A program made the position numbers and the translations under genes. Positions 22,451 to 32,513 of a stretch of DNA of 64,000 bases are shown piece by piece. The stretch is from NCBI GenBank assembly GCA_030220185.1, contig JASPKZ010003421.1, forward strand, positions 1,333,501 to 1,397,500, written 5' to 3'. The notes below the pieces were generated by a model. The model had not been told where the DNA came from and searched no databases. It was given only the letters and a program-made list of their open reading frames with translations. How positions within the stretch are numbered: the stretch's first letter is position 1; the number at the start of each line of letters is the position of its first letter. Source of the DNA: Diploptera punctata (taxonomy: Eukaryota > Arthropoda > Insecta > Blattodea > Blaberidae).

Positions 22451-22765
22451 GAGATCTGCTGAAATAAGATACCTTCGGAGGACTGCAGGATACACACTAC
22501 TAGATCACAAAAAAAATGAAGACATCTTAGAAGAATTACACATGGGACCTTTAGAAAACAAAATTTCTGATAAGTCAAGATGGATGCAACATGTTCATCG
22601 AATGGACGATCACAGGATACCCAAACAAATGTTAAGATATCAACCTGCAGGAAGAAGTAGACCAGGACGTCCACTCAAAAGACTTCCGGATGGTGTTTCT
22701 CTTGAGGCCGAAACAGGTCAACAAATGACCTAAACTTGTGAATGTACTATGATGATGATATATAT
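22442..22765 (+). pseudogene. LINE (family L7) ORF2 C-terminus
   Basis: The frame EIRYLRRTAGYTLLDHKKNE, then SRWMQHVHRMDDHRIPKQML and RYQPAGRSRPGRPLKRL, ends LEAETGQQMT and stop near 22731. The H..RMD..RIPK...Y.P.GR...GRP.KR pattern is the LINE C-terminal signature. An ATG-repeat tail follows. Short fragments of the same 3' end lie at 9062-9170 and 36295-36380. Confidence 0.75.
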
Positions 22766-22769
22766 ACGG

Positions 22770-22869
22770 CTATATATGGGAGATTGGAAAACATTAGGTC
22801 ATGTTAGGGATGTATGGAGAGCTTATGTCCGCGCAGCCATGTACCTACGGGTATGATAGCGCCAGTGAG

Positions 22870-22871
<2 letters not shown>
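22770..22871 (+). repeat. LINE L3 3' terminal fragment
   Basis: About 100 bp corresponding to the last codons of L3 (DVWRAYVRAAM.LRV then stop) and its 3' end (gatagcgccagtgagtta), followed by (TA)n at 22872-22905. It is severely 5'-truncated. Confidence 0.7.

Positions 22872-22905
<34 letters not shown>
22872..22905. repeat. (TA)n microsatellite
   Basis: TA tract between two LINE fragments. Confidence 0.9.
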
Positions 22906-22908
<3 letters not shown>

Positions 22909-23545
22909 ATTTGATATTAGAAGATGAAAAGGGGTATATTAGAGAATGTGAAGAATTTGAGTATCTGGGAGTAAAATTAGATAAAGAGGATAAACAAGAA
23001 AGTGATATTAAGAACAGAATAAATAAAGGTAGAGCAATAACAGCAATGGTGAATGGAGTCTTATGGAACCGACATATAACCAGGAAAAATAAGTTACAAA
23101 TATATAATTCAATAGTGAGAAGTACAGTCACATAATGGAGCTGAAGTTTGGAAATTCATCAAAAACTTATGTCGATGGAAATGGATTTCTTTAGGAGAGC
23201 AGCAAGATGTTCAAAATTAGACAAAATAAGAAATACTGTCATAAGAGAAAAAATGAATAAATTGGTTATTCAGTAGTAGATTATATACAGTATAAGCAAT
23301 TAAATTGGTATGGGCGCATACGACGAATGCAAGAAGAAAGATTACCCAGGAAAAATTGGAATGGTGTCCATCTGGAAGAAGGAGGAGAGGAAGACCTCGA
23401 AACTCGTGGATGCAGGAAATAAGAACTGGAATGAGAGCAAGGGGACTGGAGGACTTGGATTGGATGGAGAGAGACGAGTGGAGAAGAAAAATAAAACTTT
23501 AGGCACAGAAAGATGTGTAAACATTACAATTCTGTATATAAATAA
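22906..23545 (+). pseudogene. LINE (family L4) ORF2 C-terminus
   Basis: ECEEFEYLGVKLDKEDKQES, then LWNRHITRKNKLQIYNSIVR and FFRRAARCSKLDKIRN represent the post-RT region. After frameshifts near 23135 and 23310 it reads EWCPSGRRRRGRPRNSWMQE and GLEDLDWMERDEWRRKI. The order YLG..L...., K..IY...., RR.....D.IRN, GRPR.SW is the usual LINE order. A second copy of the 3' end lies at 63700-64000 on the minus strand. Confidence 0.75.
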
Positions 23546-23605
23546 AAAAATATATATATATGTGTGGTGTGTGGTGTAGTGTGTGTGTGTGTGTGTGTTT
23601 GTTTA
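23546..23605. repeat. (TA)n/(TG)n microsatellite
   Basis: An A-rich and TA tract at the LINE L4 3' end passes into GTGTGT repeats. It is probably an expanded poly(A)-like tail. Confidence 0.85.
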
Positions 23606-24440
23606 TAATTATAATAAGAACTGAAAAAAAATGACAAATGACACAATGAAGAGACTATATGACAATTTAAACTAAGTTAAAAAAAAATAAAGATCGTCAC
23701 AATTAGTTGATAAGTTAGTCAGAAGTGAACTAAACATTAAATTAAAGTCAACAGACGGCATAATAAACACACATCTATATAAAACGGGTACAGTTTCTGA
23801 ATGGTATTAACAAAAAATTATTAATACGCAAATCGGAAAGAACGTACGTCATTTTTATGAACGACTTTTCGCTGTTACTTTAATGAATACGCCGCCTTGG
23901 AAGACAACTTCTTCAACAAGAAAGTGTAGCGGGAAGTCTGTTCAAGTTGCATGAAGCGCTTTGATTTTGAATCTGTGCCAGAAAGTAACGAAGACCGGCC
24001 ATATTCTTCTTCATAAATTGAAAAGGAAAATAAATTAATTTTGTGTCAACTCATATACGAAGAATATATAATCAATTTGTTGCCCAATTACAATTATGTA
24101 ACAATCAGAAACTGGAATAACACCATGTATGTTTTATATACTACTTATTTACCTTTAGTTTCCTTGGAGCATTTAGGTGATATATATTGCTTAGCTTTTA
24201 TTAGAAGCGAGATTAACTCTTTTATATAGGACAACAACGAATTGTCAACAGTAATCTAACAAGAGGTTGTCTTTTTCTGAAAAATCACGACCGACAAAGT
24301 CACGAGTGGTTTTGTCCTATGAAAAACTCTACCTCGCATAGGATTTGGAGTGACTATTTAGCGAATAATAACATCAGAAGCTAAATTTAATTATAATGTT
24401 TTAATATTTTCCAAATGTGAGGTTATGTATTCCGATCTTA
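23606..24440. other. Unassigned stretch
   Basis: Short ORFs only (62 codons at 24041-24229). No match inside the window was noticed. Confidence 0.4.
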
Positions 24441-24443
24441 CTT

Positions 24444-25041
24444 CCGGGCGATTTCTATGCCGGCTGTATACTAGTTATAAATAGCACATTTTTTACTGTT
24501 AGATCTCTTTGGGCCTGGGAAAAATCATTAACAGATTATTGTATGAGAAACAATTATTTGCAATAATGCAGATTCATTATACAATATTTAATAAATTTTT
24601 TGAGCATCAGAACTACATTTTTGGTAATTTTTTAAGTTGTTTTCTTTTGGAATTTCTTTGTACCATATCGATCGTATATTGTTGAATCGATATCCGTGGC
24701 AAAGAAGTTAATTTGTGGAGATATCACTCATTACGAACAGTACCGGGCGATTTCTAAGCCGGCTGTATAGTTATAAATAGCATATCTTTACTGTTAAATC
24801 TCATTGGGCTTGGAAAAATCAATAACAGATGATTGTATGAGAAAGAACTATTAGCAATAATGCAGATTCATTATGCAACATTTAATAAATGTTAAATCAT
24901 AGAACTAACCCTTTTTTTTAATTTTTGAAGTTGTTTCCTTTTGGCATTTCTTGCTGTACCATATCGATCGTACATTGTTCAATCGATATCCTTGTCAAAG
25001 AAGTTAACTTGCGGAGATATCTCTCATTACGAACAGGAAGA
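24444..25041 (+). repeat. Tandem duplication, 299-bp unit x2
   Basis: The unit beginning ccgggcgatttct at 24444 is repeated at 24743 (period 299). Both units share tagttataaatagca, gcaataatgcagattcatta and accatatcgatcgta.attgtt. The two copies differ at many sites, so this is not a recent duplication. No gene was recognised. Confidence 0.85.
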
Positions 25042-25168
25042 GGCAAAATTGTCAACAGATAGGGCCAAGATTATCGATGTATGAGTTAAAAAGTCACCGA
25101 AAACATAAAACTGTATCATGCGCTACCGGGGGATCGTTATCAATTTTTCTTTTAATAAACACAACAGA

Positions 25169-25592
25169 TGTTCACGTAAAACTTTCAGAATAACTTTATT
25201 TGAATCACATAACTTTTAGTGACAGTTTATATACAACTTGCTGCAATAATTAATCTTGTTTTACAGTTTTTTGTCGCACAATTATTTCCAGGAACTAAAG
25301 ATTCCACTTGGCGCAATTTCTTCTGATCTCGGTTAACTGTATCGCTGCCCTAACACAACTGACTGCCTCCCGACACTGGTAAGCTTATAGAAGCCAGGGA
25401 AAGTACTTTCTCAGCTTGTCAATCTAGTATAGAAGCTCGGGCTGGAAAGGAGGGGTATATGCGTACAGAACCTTCCGGACACAGAGGTTTAGACTCTTCG
25501 ATTATTCTGCGCGGGTCTTTTAACTTGCGAGTCCACCAATGCGAGACTACTATTCTCTCCATTACCCACGAAATTCAAACGTTGCTGTTACA
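25169..25592 (-). mobile_element. Probable solo LTR
   Basis: Read on the minus strand, the 424-bp block begins TGTAACAGCAACG and ends TTTTACGTGAACA, the TG...CA layout of LTR retrotransposon ends. An AATAAA polyadenylation signal (tcaaataaagttattctg) lies about 30 bp before the 3' end, and a TATA-like ttctataagc lies in the middle. No flanking duplication, primer-binding site or gag/pol was seen, so I treat it as a solo LTR, possibly Gypsy-like. Confidence 0.5.
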
Positions 25593-25632
25593 ATGCGTGA
25601 CAATAGATTATTTGAGTAAACTTATTTAATGA

Positions 25633-26010
25633 TGTCCATCGCTGTGGTCTCAAAGTAGTGTGCTGCCTTGTCACGCAGCAGGCCCGGGTTCGATCCCTGG
25701 TCGGGACAAGTTTTCTGAGTGAGATATTTACGGGGTTTTTCCTCACTTGTAAGACAAACGTCAAGAAACTTTAAGGCTCAAACGGTCCACGAACATCATA
25801 TGGCCATCATAATAATTCACATTCGCCTTAGTTTGTGTTTAGAATTAAGGACTCCCTGGCGCATCACCATCATCATCATCACCCATCATATCATCGGGGT
25901 AGCCGTAACCCCGCCTTCCAGGCATCCCAACCTCAAAAGTGGGTTACAATTACGCCAATGTCAGGAGAGAATACCATGTCGAAATGACAATGTAGGGCAT
26001 TGAATAAAAG
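25633..26010 (+). repeat. tRNA-derived SINE, head Y plus tail 1
   Basis: The head gtccatcgctgtggtctc has a B box (gggttcgatccct). The body (cctcacttgtaagacaaacg) and tail 1 (atcatatcatcggggtagcc, aaaagtgggttacaa) follow. It diverges more than the copies at 4834 and 10685. No clear duplication was seen. Confidence 0.8.
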
Positions 26011-26690
26011 ATCCATCATCTCCATTTCAAGTAAGTTATGTGTAAATTATTAATTTATTTTGGAAGTGCTTTACAACATGTGATGTAAAATTTTTTGTCA
26101 AGTTTCAATCATACGCCATGAGCATGCGCATACAAATGCGAAGCGGTTTGTACTATGGAATCACAGGATGCAGCCAAAATATACACAATATTTAACGAAT
26201 CTCAAAGCTAACCTAATGCAATTTAAATACGCTAATCTGTGAAAGACCAACCTAAAAGCTAAAATTCTTCTTTTCTGCGAAAGAAAGCAACGACCAAAAA
26301 TAAATAGTAAGTTTTTAAATTCTGAAGTACATGTATACAGTTAATCATACTCTACGTTGGCTGCACTGGTACGCGTCTTTGTTGCTGCATAGAAAGAATA
26401 TTCGTTAAAATCAATATGGCTGCGGGGTCTTGATGCTATGTATGCAGTTATATATCATAGAAAAATTTATTTAAATTATCGTTATAAAATTTTAAAAAGC
26501 ATTTTAAATGGTGGGAAATAATTTGAAAAATGAAGCACTAAGAATAAAATTTGACAGGAGTTTATGAAGGAATTAAAAATGTCGCGACATCAAGTGGTAA
26601 ATTTTAGCCTACTTTTATTTAAGGTTTACACCTAAATATTATGCATTAAATGATAATTATCGTAAAACCATTACAACCATATAAATTAGA
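26011..26690. other. Unassigned stretch
   Basis: No recognised gene or repeat. Confidence 0.4.
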
Positions 26691-26696
26691 TATCTT

Positions 26697-26910
26697 TGAT
26701 CATCATCATCTTCCCGAGATTAAGCCCATTGACTCGTTCCGGTTTCATGAAAGCTAGAATTGTTAAAATTGTTCAGAACAGCCTCTGTGTGGACGTCCAA
26801 CATTTCTCATTCCGTGCGGTTTATAATTTAGCAATGATTTTGGAAATGTTCCTTCTGGCATTCTATCAATATGTTCTTTCCAGTCGTTCCTATGTTTAAT
26901 TATTAGTTGC
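26697..26910 (-). pseudogene. LINE ORF2 C-terminal end (L2-related)
   Basis: The minus strand encodes NDWKEHIDRMPEGTFPKSLL, then NYKPHGMRNVGRPHRGCSEQ and F before a stop. This is the W..H..RM......L.YKP.G.R..GRP signature. The 3' end (gtcaatgggcttaatctcgg) resembles the L2 tail (ccattgggcttaatcc), and a GAT repeat closes it. Confidence 0.7.
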
Positions 26911-26984
26911 ATTCATGAGAACATTCAGTAATGTAGATTGTCCCCTGAAGGCGTTACTGGCACCTCGCAGGGTAAGACGATTGA

Positions 26985-27337
26985 AGGGGCTGCCTTCTCA
27001 AGGTTCATTATTCATCCATAGTAATTCTACCCGAAGGCAGGTCCTTCACTGCAATCATAGTATTTTCATGCTATGCTTGCAGTTTTACTAGGGAATTGTA
27101 GGTGTGGTAGCTTCCCGTTGCTTTCCACACCGGTGAAGGATGATGATGATGATAATGATAAGAATGATGATGATGGCCATATGATTTCGGGGACCGTTTG
27201 GGCCTTAACGTTTTTCTGACATTTGTCTTACAGGTGAGGAAAAACCTCACCCAGAAAAACTGCCCCGACCGGGGATCGAACCCGGGCCTGCTGCATGACA
27301 AGGCAGCACGCTACCTCAAGACCAAAGCGGTGGACAG
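26985..27337 (-). repeat. tRNA-derived SINE, head Y plus tail 2
   Basis: On the minus strand the head (accgctttggtcttgagg, B box gggttcgatcccc) and body are the same as in the tail-1 SINEs, down to catatggccatcatcatc. After that the sequence switches to a different 3' part: gtgtggaaagcaacgggaag, ccctagtaaaactgcaagc, gcatgaaaatactatgattg and aaggacctgcc. This second tail is shared with 34630-35668 and 61648-61795. Confidence 0.8.
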
Positions 27338-27339
27338 GT

Positions 27340-27715
27340 TCATTATAAATGACATCATTGTTAGCAAATTAAAGTTTTATAATTTTATTAAATACTTCGT
27401 GAATGTTATTGTTATTAGTTAATATATTTTTCGAGGTCAAATTTAATCACGAAATTGAAATTGTTTTAATTATTTTAAATGACATTTGATTGTTTTTAAT
27501 AATTTTATTAAATGTATTATTTTTCTCACTTGTCCCACCTGTATATCTGGTTTTTGTATTGAAGGTAGTTGTAAGAAATTGGATATGACACATAACTCTT
27601 TCCGATATAAAACAAAAAATAATATAAAGTAGTAATAGTACCAAATAGAATGCAGTAGATGAAACTAGACTTTCAAAAGGTCCTTCATTACACGCTTTAT
27701 ATTAGCTTGACATGT
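27340..27715. other. Unassigned stretch
   Basis: AT-rich, with no recognised content. Confidence 0.4.
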
Positions 27716-27716
27716 A

Positions 27717-27741
27717 TCTATCTATCTATCTATCTATCTAT
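27717..27741. repeat. (ATCT)n microsatellite
   Basis: Six ATCT units immediately before a tandem duplicated block. Confidence 0.9.
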
Positions 27742-28065
27742 GTGACGGAATCTTTCAACGCGATTTTCACCCACTTAAAATCATTGGATCGACTTGAAAC
27801 TTTGTATACTTGTAAAGGACCCGTGACAATATAACAATTTCATATATTGTTTTCTAAAATCCTGGCCAGAATCGTCAGAAAATAAAAAAAAGTGTCTTTG
27901 TATCTATGTAACGCAATTTTTGAACACGATTTTCACCCACTTAAAAACATTGGATCGACTTGCAACTTCGTATACTTGTAAAGGACCCGTGACAATATAA
28001 TAATTTCATATTTTGTTTCTAAAATCCTGGCCAGAATCATCAGAAAATCAAAAAAAAATGCAAAC
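27742..28065 (+). repeat. Tandem duplication, ~166-bp unit x2
   Basis: 27742-27907 and 27908-28065 share cgattttcacccacttaaaa, cattggatcgactt, tacttgtaaaggacccgtga and aaaatcctggccagaatc. Each copy ends in an A-rich run. It may be two units of one element or a head-to-tail insertion. There is no ORF. Confidence 0.8.
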
Positions 28066-28107
28066 TGGTATAATATGTTGCGGACTTGTCGACTATTTAG
28101 ACAATCG

Positions 28108-28197
28108 TTGTAAGAGCTCAGTTGGTAGAGCGGTGAACTCTAGTGGTATATAATTTCAGTAATCCATAGGTCGCTGGTTCAAATCCGGCTGGGAGGA
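28108..28197 (+). tRNA. tRNA-Tyr-like pseudogene with intron, CTA anticodon
   Basis: The D arm (gagctcagttggtagagc), variable region and T arm (gctggttcaaatccggc) match a eukaryotic tRNA-Tyr closely. An intron-sized insert of about 18 nt sits one base after the anticodon, the canonical intron position for tRNA-Tyr. The anticodon reads CTA rather than GTA (positions 28140-28142), and one anticodon-stem pair is mismatched. The 5' acceptor strand does not pair with the 3' strand (tgggagg), so it is very unlikely to be charged. It could be a decayed gene or the head of a SINE. No body family was recognised downstream. Confidence 0.6.
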
Positions 28198-28275
28198 TTT
28201 TTTTAGAAGAGTATTACTTTTAGCTCATACTACAACAGTATCGAATTTAAAGATATTTACATTTTTCATCTTATT

Positions 28276-29140
28276 CTATAAAATATTAAAACTAAAAAAA
28301 ATAATAGTTTTAAAAAACTAAAACAACATGCTTTATTAGAAAACCGAACTAAAAAAATGAAAAATAAATTTAATTTCCAACACGCTTGGGATAAAATTAA
28401 AGTGGTCAACAAAAAAATAATCACCAACACATATAGAATAAAACTAGAGTTATCAACAAAAAGAAAATAATTTTACCATCAAAAGCGTGGGGTGCTCTAT
28501 ATCAATTAATACATTTGATAATAAACAGATATTGATAAAAGTAAAGTCTCTAAGAACAAAATGTAAAAATCAAAAAAGCACCCCACGCTTTTGATGGTAA
28601 AATTATTTTCTTTTTGTTGATAACTCTAGGTTTATTCTATATGTGTTGGAGATGATTTTTTTGTTGGCCACTTTAATTTTATCCCAAGCGTATTGGAAAT
28701 TAGAATTAGCCGTAGCCGAGCGGTTAAGGTAGGAAGCCTTGGCGCAGAGCTACGGGACTTGCGCTGGTTCGAGTCTCCATGGGGGAAGAAATTTTCTCAT
28801 GGTATTTCAGCCAGTATGGGACCGGTGCCCACCCAGCATCGTGAGGCAATTGGGTAGCTACAAGAAGTAGCGGCCCCAGGTTGAGGAACCAGCTACAACG
28901 GCTGGGGGACTCGACATGCTAACCACATGTCACCCTACACTGGCTGTTGATCATCTACCTCTGTGATTGACACATGTGGATGTGAAGGGCCAGCAGCCGG
29001 CTGGTAAAAGGGCAACCGCTGAAAAGTGGAAAGACCCTCAATCGGAATCGGAATTATTTTTCATTTTTTAGTTCGGTTTTCTAATAAAGCGTGTTGTTTT
29101 AGTTTTTTAAAACTATTATTTATTGTTTTAATCACTTAAC
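28276..29140. repeat. Large palindromic element split by a SINE
   Basis: The left arm 28276-28501 is inverted in 28579-28702 plus 29058-29140. Pairs include accatcaaaagcgtggggtg with caccccacgcttttgatggt, and ctaaaacaacatg with cgtgttgttttag. The spacer is about 78 bp. The right arm is interrupted exactly by the SINE at 28703-29057, while the left arm is continuous, so the palindrome predates the SINE. There is no ORF. Confidence 0.8.
28703..29057 (+). repeat. tRNA-derived SINE, family B (best copy)
   Basis: The head is gccgtagccgagcggttaag (A box tagccgagcgg) with a B box ggttcgagtctcc, resembling a type II tRNA (Ser or Leu). The body includes gaagaaattttctcatgg, gtagcggccccaggttgag and cacatgtggatgtgaagg. 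It ends gaatcggaatta, and gaatta also precedes the element, giving a short (about 6 bp) duplication. It sits inside the right arm of the palindrome. Other copies lie at 4430-4738 and 39360-39480. Confidence 0.8.
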
Positions 29141-30240
29141 TAAATGTTTTAAACAGAAGTTAATTTATTTGAAGACGACTGCTATATCAGATATTTATTG
29201 TCACATTATATTGCATAACCTCAACGGTGTTTTACAATGGATTTTAGAAGTATTGATAAAGTAGTAAGTGATATTTTTAACGGATGGATTGTCATGGACA
29301 AAGAGGGATTGTGTGAATACCGCAAGCTAGTGGCTCAGGGGATGCTGGAGCTTACAATATGAAATATTGAGTGTTGCACATGTACTCTATATGTAAATGA
29401 CGTTTATATTGTTGCGTGAGCATCACTTTATTAACTGAGCATGTGTACCATTGGGCCGTCTTCTCCAACACTCTATCATAACCATGAAGTGATCTACATG
29501 TTTTTAAGAAGTAAAATACAAAAAGTAGTATTATATTTTTATAGCTATTGCCGTTTATCCGTTCCTAGTTGTCACCTCTCTAAATCGAATACAGCTTCTT
29601 TATGAAGACCCATGTCATGTATGGTTTCCGCAGGTTTATATTTTTCTCGGTCTTCCACGCACCCCTCTTTCTGATGGTAAAAAAGTGGAAGGTTTCTTTT
29701 TGTTTTAGTCAACGATATTTACACATTTTCATCACACACCCTAAACTATTTTAATCTCTTTTTTCAATCCGTTCTATCTCGCCGTCTAATTCGCTTTCAT
29801 TTATCTTCACATTTCTTCATCATTGATTATTTCCCTTCTTGATATCCTTTCATTTCTCAGATAATTCATTATTATTGCTTTTATTTTGCATTCAGCATAT
29901 GGAGTATTTTCTATATGTAATTTATTTTGTATGGATAAAGGTATCTGCAGAAAAACAAAATCTACGGAGTACTAAAATATAGATACCAAAATAAATTTAG
30001 AGAAAAAAATAATTTTAGAAAAACGATTACAGAATTAAAAATTAGTAATAGGACGTAAGTATGTTTATGTTGTTTAGACATAATTATTTCTTCAATAGAA
30101 TACTCGATTATATTTCTGGAATGCGCTAAATGCATTAAGTAGGCCCTACTACTTACAATATTTCAAATATATAATTTAAAAGCAGCCATTATTTTGTGTT
30201 TTGACGAAAGAACGAATACAAGTATAAGAGGAGGAATTTA

Positions 30241-30241
<1 letters not shown>
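29141..30241. other. Mostly unassigned; possible LINE end at 29560-29690
   Basis: Around 29216-29250, ataacctcaacgg..tttt.caatg.atttta repeats the tail motif seen at 53846-53878. On the minus strand near 29680, LPSERGVRGRPRK followed by a weak MGLHKEAVFDLERW frame looks like a degraded LINE C-terminus, but I give this low weight. Otherwise nothing was recognised. Confidence 0.35.

Positions 30242-30272
<31 letters not shown>
30242..30272. repeat. (AAT)n microsatellite
   Basis: Ten AAT units at the 3' (left) end of a minus-strand LINE tail. Confidence 0.9.
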
Positions 30273-30273
<1 letters not shown>

Positions 30274-30440
30274 TTTTATTTATTCTGGCAGAGTTAAAGC
30301 CACACGGGCTTCTCTTCCACTCAACCAGCACAAATTACAAGTACATATTTGACAATATAGATTATATATACACTATACTAATTATAAATAATTAAAAATA
30401 TATTAAATGTTGCAATGGAAATCCTTTAGTTCTAATTGTA
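30273..30440 (-). repeat. CR1-like LINE 3' tail
   Basis: Minus strand: ctggttgagtggaagagaag, then tgtggctttaactctgcc and AATAAATAAAAT. The same 3' end as at 6915-6984. The microsatellite follows the tail. Confidence 0.6.
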
Positions 30441-30445
30441 ACGAG

Positions 30446-31194
30446 TTATCATAAGTAATGCCACGACTGATTTCCAAAATATCGATAAATTCACGACTCA
30501 CGAAGTGAGGAGTGAATTTATCTAGATAATTTTGAAATCAAGAGTGACATTTGTTAGCACTATTTAACGAATAAAATTAAGCTATTTACTCGCAAATCAT
30601 TATTTAAATATGGTTATTTTAAAATATTTACATATTTAATGTAAATGGCGATGTTTGAAAACAAATGAGAAACGATTCGTGCGCTTCATTTGCTTATTTT
30701 GTTCGTCACTGCAACCAGATCATATTATTTATTGCCAAAAGAATGCAATATTGTAAGAATGCACTCTAGTGGAGAAAAAATGAAACACATCAAACTGTAT
30801 ATTAATTCATTTCTGATGTCCTATGATGTAAATATGACAATTATATTTTCTGGGAAAACATACGTTTAAGAAAGAGCAAACAGTGGTTTCTTTCTTTTTT
30901 TTTTTGGTGGTATAACCAATTGCTACAAATGTTTTTATATTAACCCCCGCATGCGGTATGTGTTGACATTCATGCACTATATATACAATCTGGTAGCCGT
31001 ATTTCTTAGTGAGTCAGTCACTGCAAAATAATGCTATGACCTATTAAAAATGTTAAAAAGGAGGCGCTTTCTTTATTATGATAAACTTTAGTTGGTAAAT
31101 TCTAGAAGAAACACGACTGTGATAGGTTGTAAATAAAAAATCATTGTAACGTGATTGGTCATTGACTCCCATTTGGGGCATGAGTTAAATAGTC
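30446..31194 (+). repeat. Non-autonomous family G, copy G2
   Basis: A full-length copy. The 5' hairpin is complete (cgataaattcacgactcac / gtgaggagtgaatttatct around a 3-base loop), giving nearly 100 nt of self-complementary sequence. The rest follows the family order and ends gttaaatagtc. There is no ORF and no terminal inverted repeats. Confidence 0.85.
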
Positions 31195-31215
31195 CTGTTA
31201 AATTATATATTTTTT

Positions 31216-31703
31216 ACCTTATATACTACCGTCTTCCTCAACTACAATGTTTCTAATTAAAATTTTCGTTGATTTCACTCTAGACCTTTCGAAGCATGCT
31301 TCTTTTTCTGGAGTTTTTGTATAGTATTGAATTATCTGTAGGCCTATATGTCTAGTAGAGAGTTTTGCTCATTAGGCATATTATCGATAGGTATTGTTAA
31401 AACTGTGACCCGCTTTCTGAAATGTGTTCAGCGAAATTTGATTTGCCTTCTCCTTTAATATAGTCTGAAAAATGTCCATTAAATCATTTAAATTTCGTTA
31501 AAACACATTTCAGAAAGCGGCCACAGATTTTAATAGTATCGATAATATGCCTAATGAGCAAAACCCTTTACTAGACATACGAATAATTCAATACTACTAC
31601 AACAACTCCAGAAGATGAAGCGTGCTTCGAATGGCCTAGAGTGAAATCAACGAACATTTTAAATATAAACATTATAGTTAAAGAAGACGGTAGTATACAA
31701 GGT
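31216..31703. mobile_element. Palindromic PLE-type hairpin element, hammerhead-derived
   Basis: The arms 31216-31437 and about 31500-31703 are inverted repeats of over 200 bp. Each arm carries a decayed hammerhead-like block. On the plus strand of the right arm, ccagaagatgaagcgtgctt precedes cgaatggcctagag. On the minus strand of the left arm, ccagaaaaagaagcatgctt precedes cgaaaggtctagag. Stem I (ACTC/GAGT) and stem II (GAAGC/GCTTC) are intact, but core U4 is A in both copies, so cleavage is not expected. A cttcctcaact motif replaces the usual gtcctcaact. Confidence 0.65.
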
Positions 31704-31714
31704 AACAAATAGTA

Positions 31715-32512
31715 TATTACGATGCAAGGTTGGGAAGTGGTTTTACAGAATCGAGGAAAAATGTTTAAAAACCGAGCGATAGCGACACGAACTTGCGTTG
31801 TACATTATTTTTTGCGCGATGTTGTTTTCAAAATAATAAACAATAGTAAAATAATAACATCTTTGTTGGAAATATTTGTGTTCATTATAAGTAATTGACT
31901 AACGTTAACAGTGTGGGCAATATATTGACTTAGGCTTTCAAGGCCGGAGTTATTACGATGATCTTGTAGAAGATTTCCGGGCTGTTGGCCGTGGTCTTGA
32001 GGCTTGTAATTCCCCGACGTTTCGCCAGAGACTGCGTCCGGCATCTCAAGACAACCCTTGAGGATTCCGGACGCAGTCTCTGGCGAAACGTCGAGGAACT
32101 ACAAGCCTCAAGACCACGGCCCAACAGCCCGGAAATCTTCTACAAGATCATCAGTGTGGGCAATGTTTATTAGTTGAAACAACAGGAAGCCTTGAGAACA
32201 ATTATTAATAACATGGCCGCAAGTACGTATTTATTGTTTTATATTGTTTCAAATAAAGTTCAGTTCATTTAAAATGCAGTGATGTTTCATATAATGAGTA
32301 GGCTATTAACACTATCTTTTGGATACTTTCTGTATATACGTTGTACGTCGTATACATAGAGGGCAGTGGTTTTACTTCCCGCACGTGGGTGTAAATGTAA
32401 TATTACAGTAGAGTTATTTAGGTTGGGAACCCCGAAATTTGGAAGTTGAATTTTCAATAATGGTCGCCATTGCTGGTAAGTATGACAAAACGCACTATCG
32501 CGCAAAAAATAA
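31715..32512 (+). repeat. Dispersed repeat K, copy 1, split by a hairpin
   Basis: It matches 52665-53215 in inverse orientation: ggttgggaagtggttttaca, acaaatttgcgttgtacatt-type, a tgtgttcattataagtaa block, taacgttaacagt, cattttaaaatgcagtgat-type and a cgcactatcgcgcaaaaa end. In the other copy, acagtctggccaatgttta is continuous. Here it is interrupted by the 230-bp hairpin at 31922-32151. Confidence 0.75.
31922..32151. mobile_element. Hairpin element with GAAACGTC hammerhead-like core and 13-bp TSD
   Basis: The arms (about 31958-32042 and 32063-32150) are near-perfect inverted repeats. On the plus strand of the right arm, TTGAGGA (32058), a stem-loop region and GAAACGTC (32085-32092) reproduce the order of a hammerhead core, with C3 changed to T and a weak stem I. 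It is flanked by CAGTGTGGGCAAT at 31909-31921 and 32152-32164, an exact 13-bp duplication, and the empty site exists in repeat K copy 2 near 53005. Confidence 0.75.
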
Positions 32513-32513
32513 T

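Noticed and set aside
27198..27422. Conserved peptide DRGSNPGLLHDKAARYL as a gene
   Set aside because: It is the antisense reading of the SINE tRNA head, also seen at 10917-11108, and not a protein gene.
28140..28142. Functional amber suppressor tRNA
   Set aside because: The acceptor stem does not pair and an anticodon-stem pair is mismatched. A pseudogene or SINE head is more likely.
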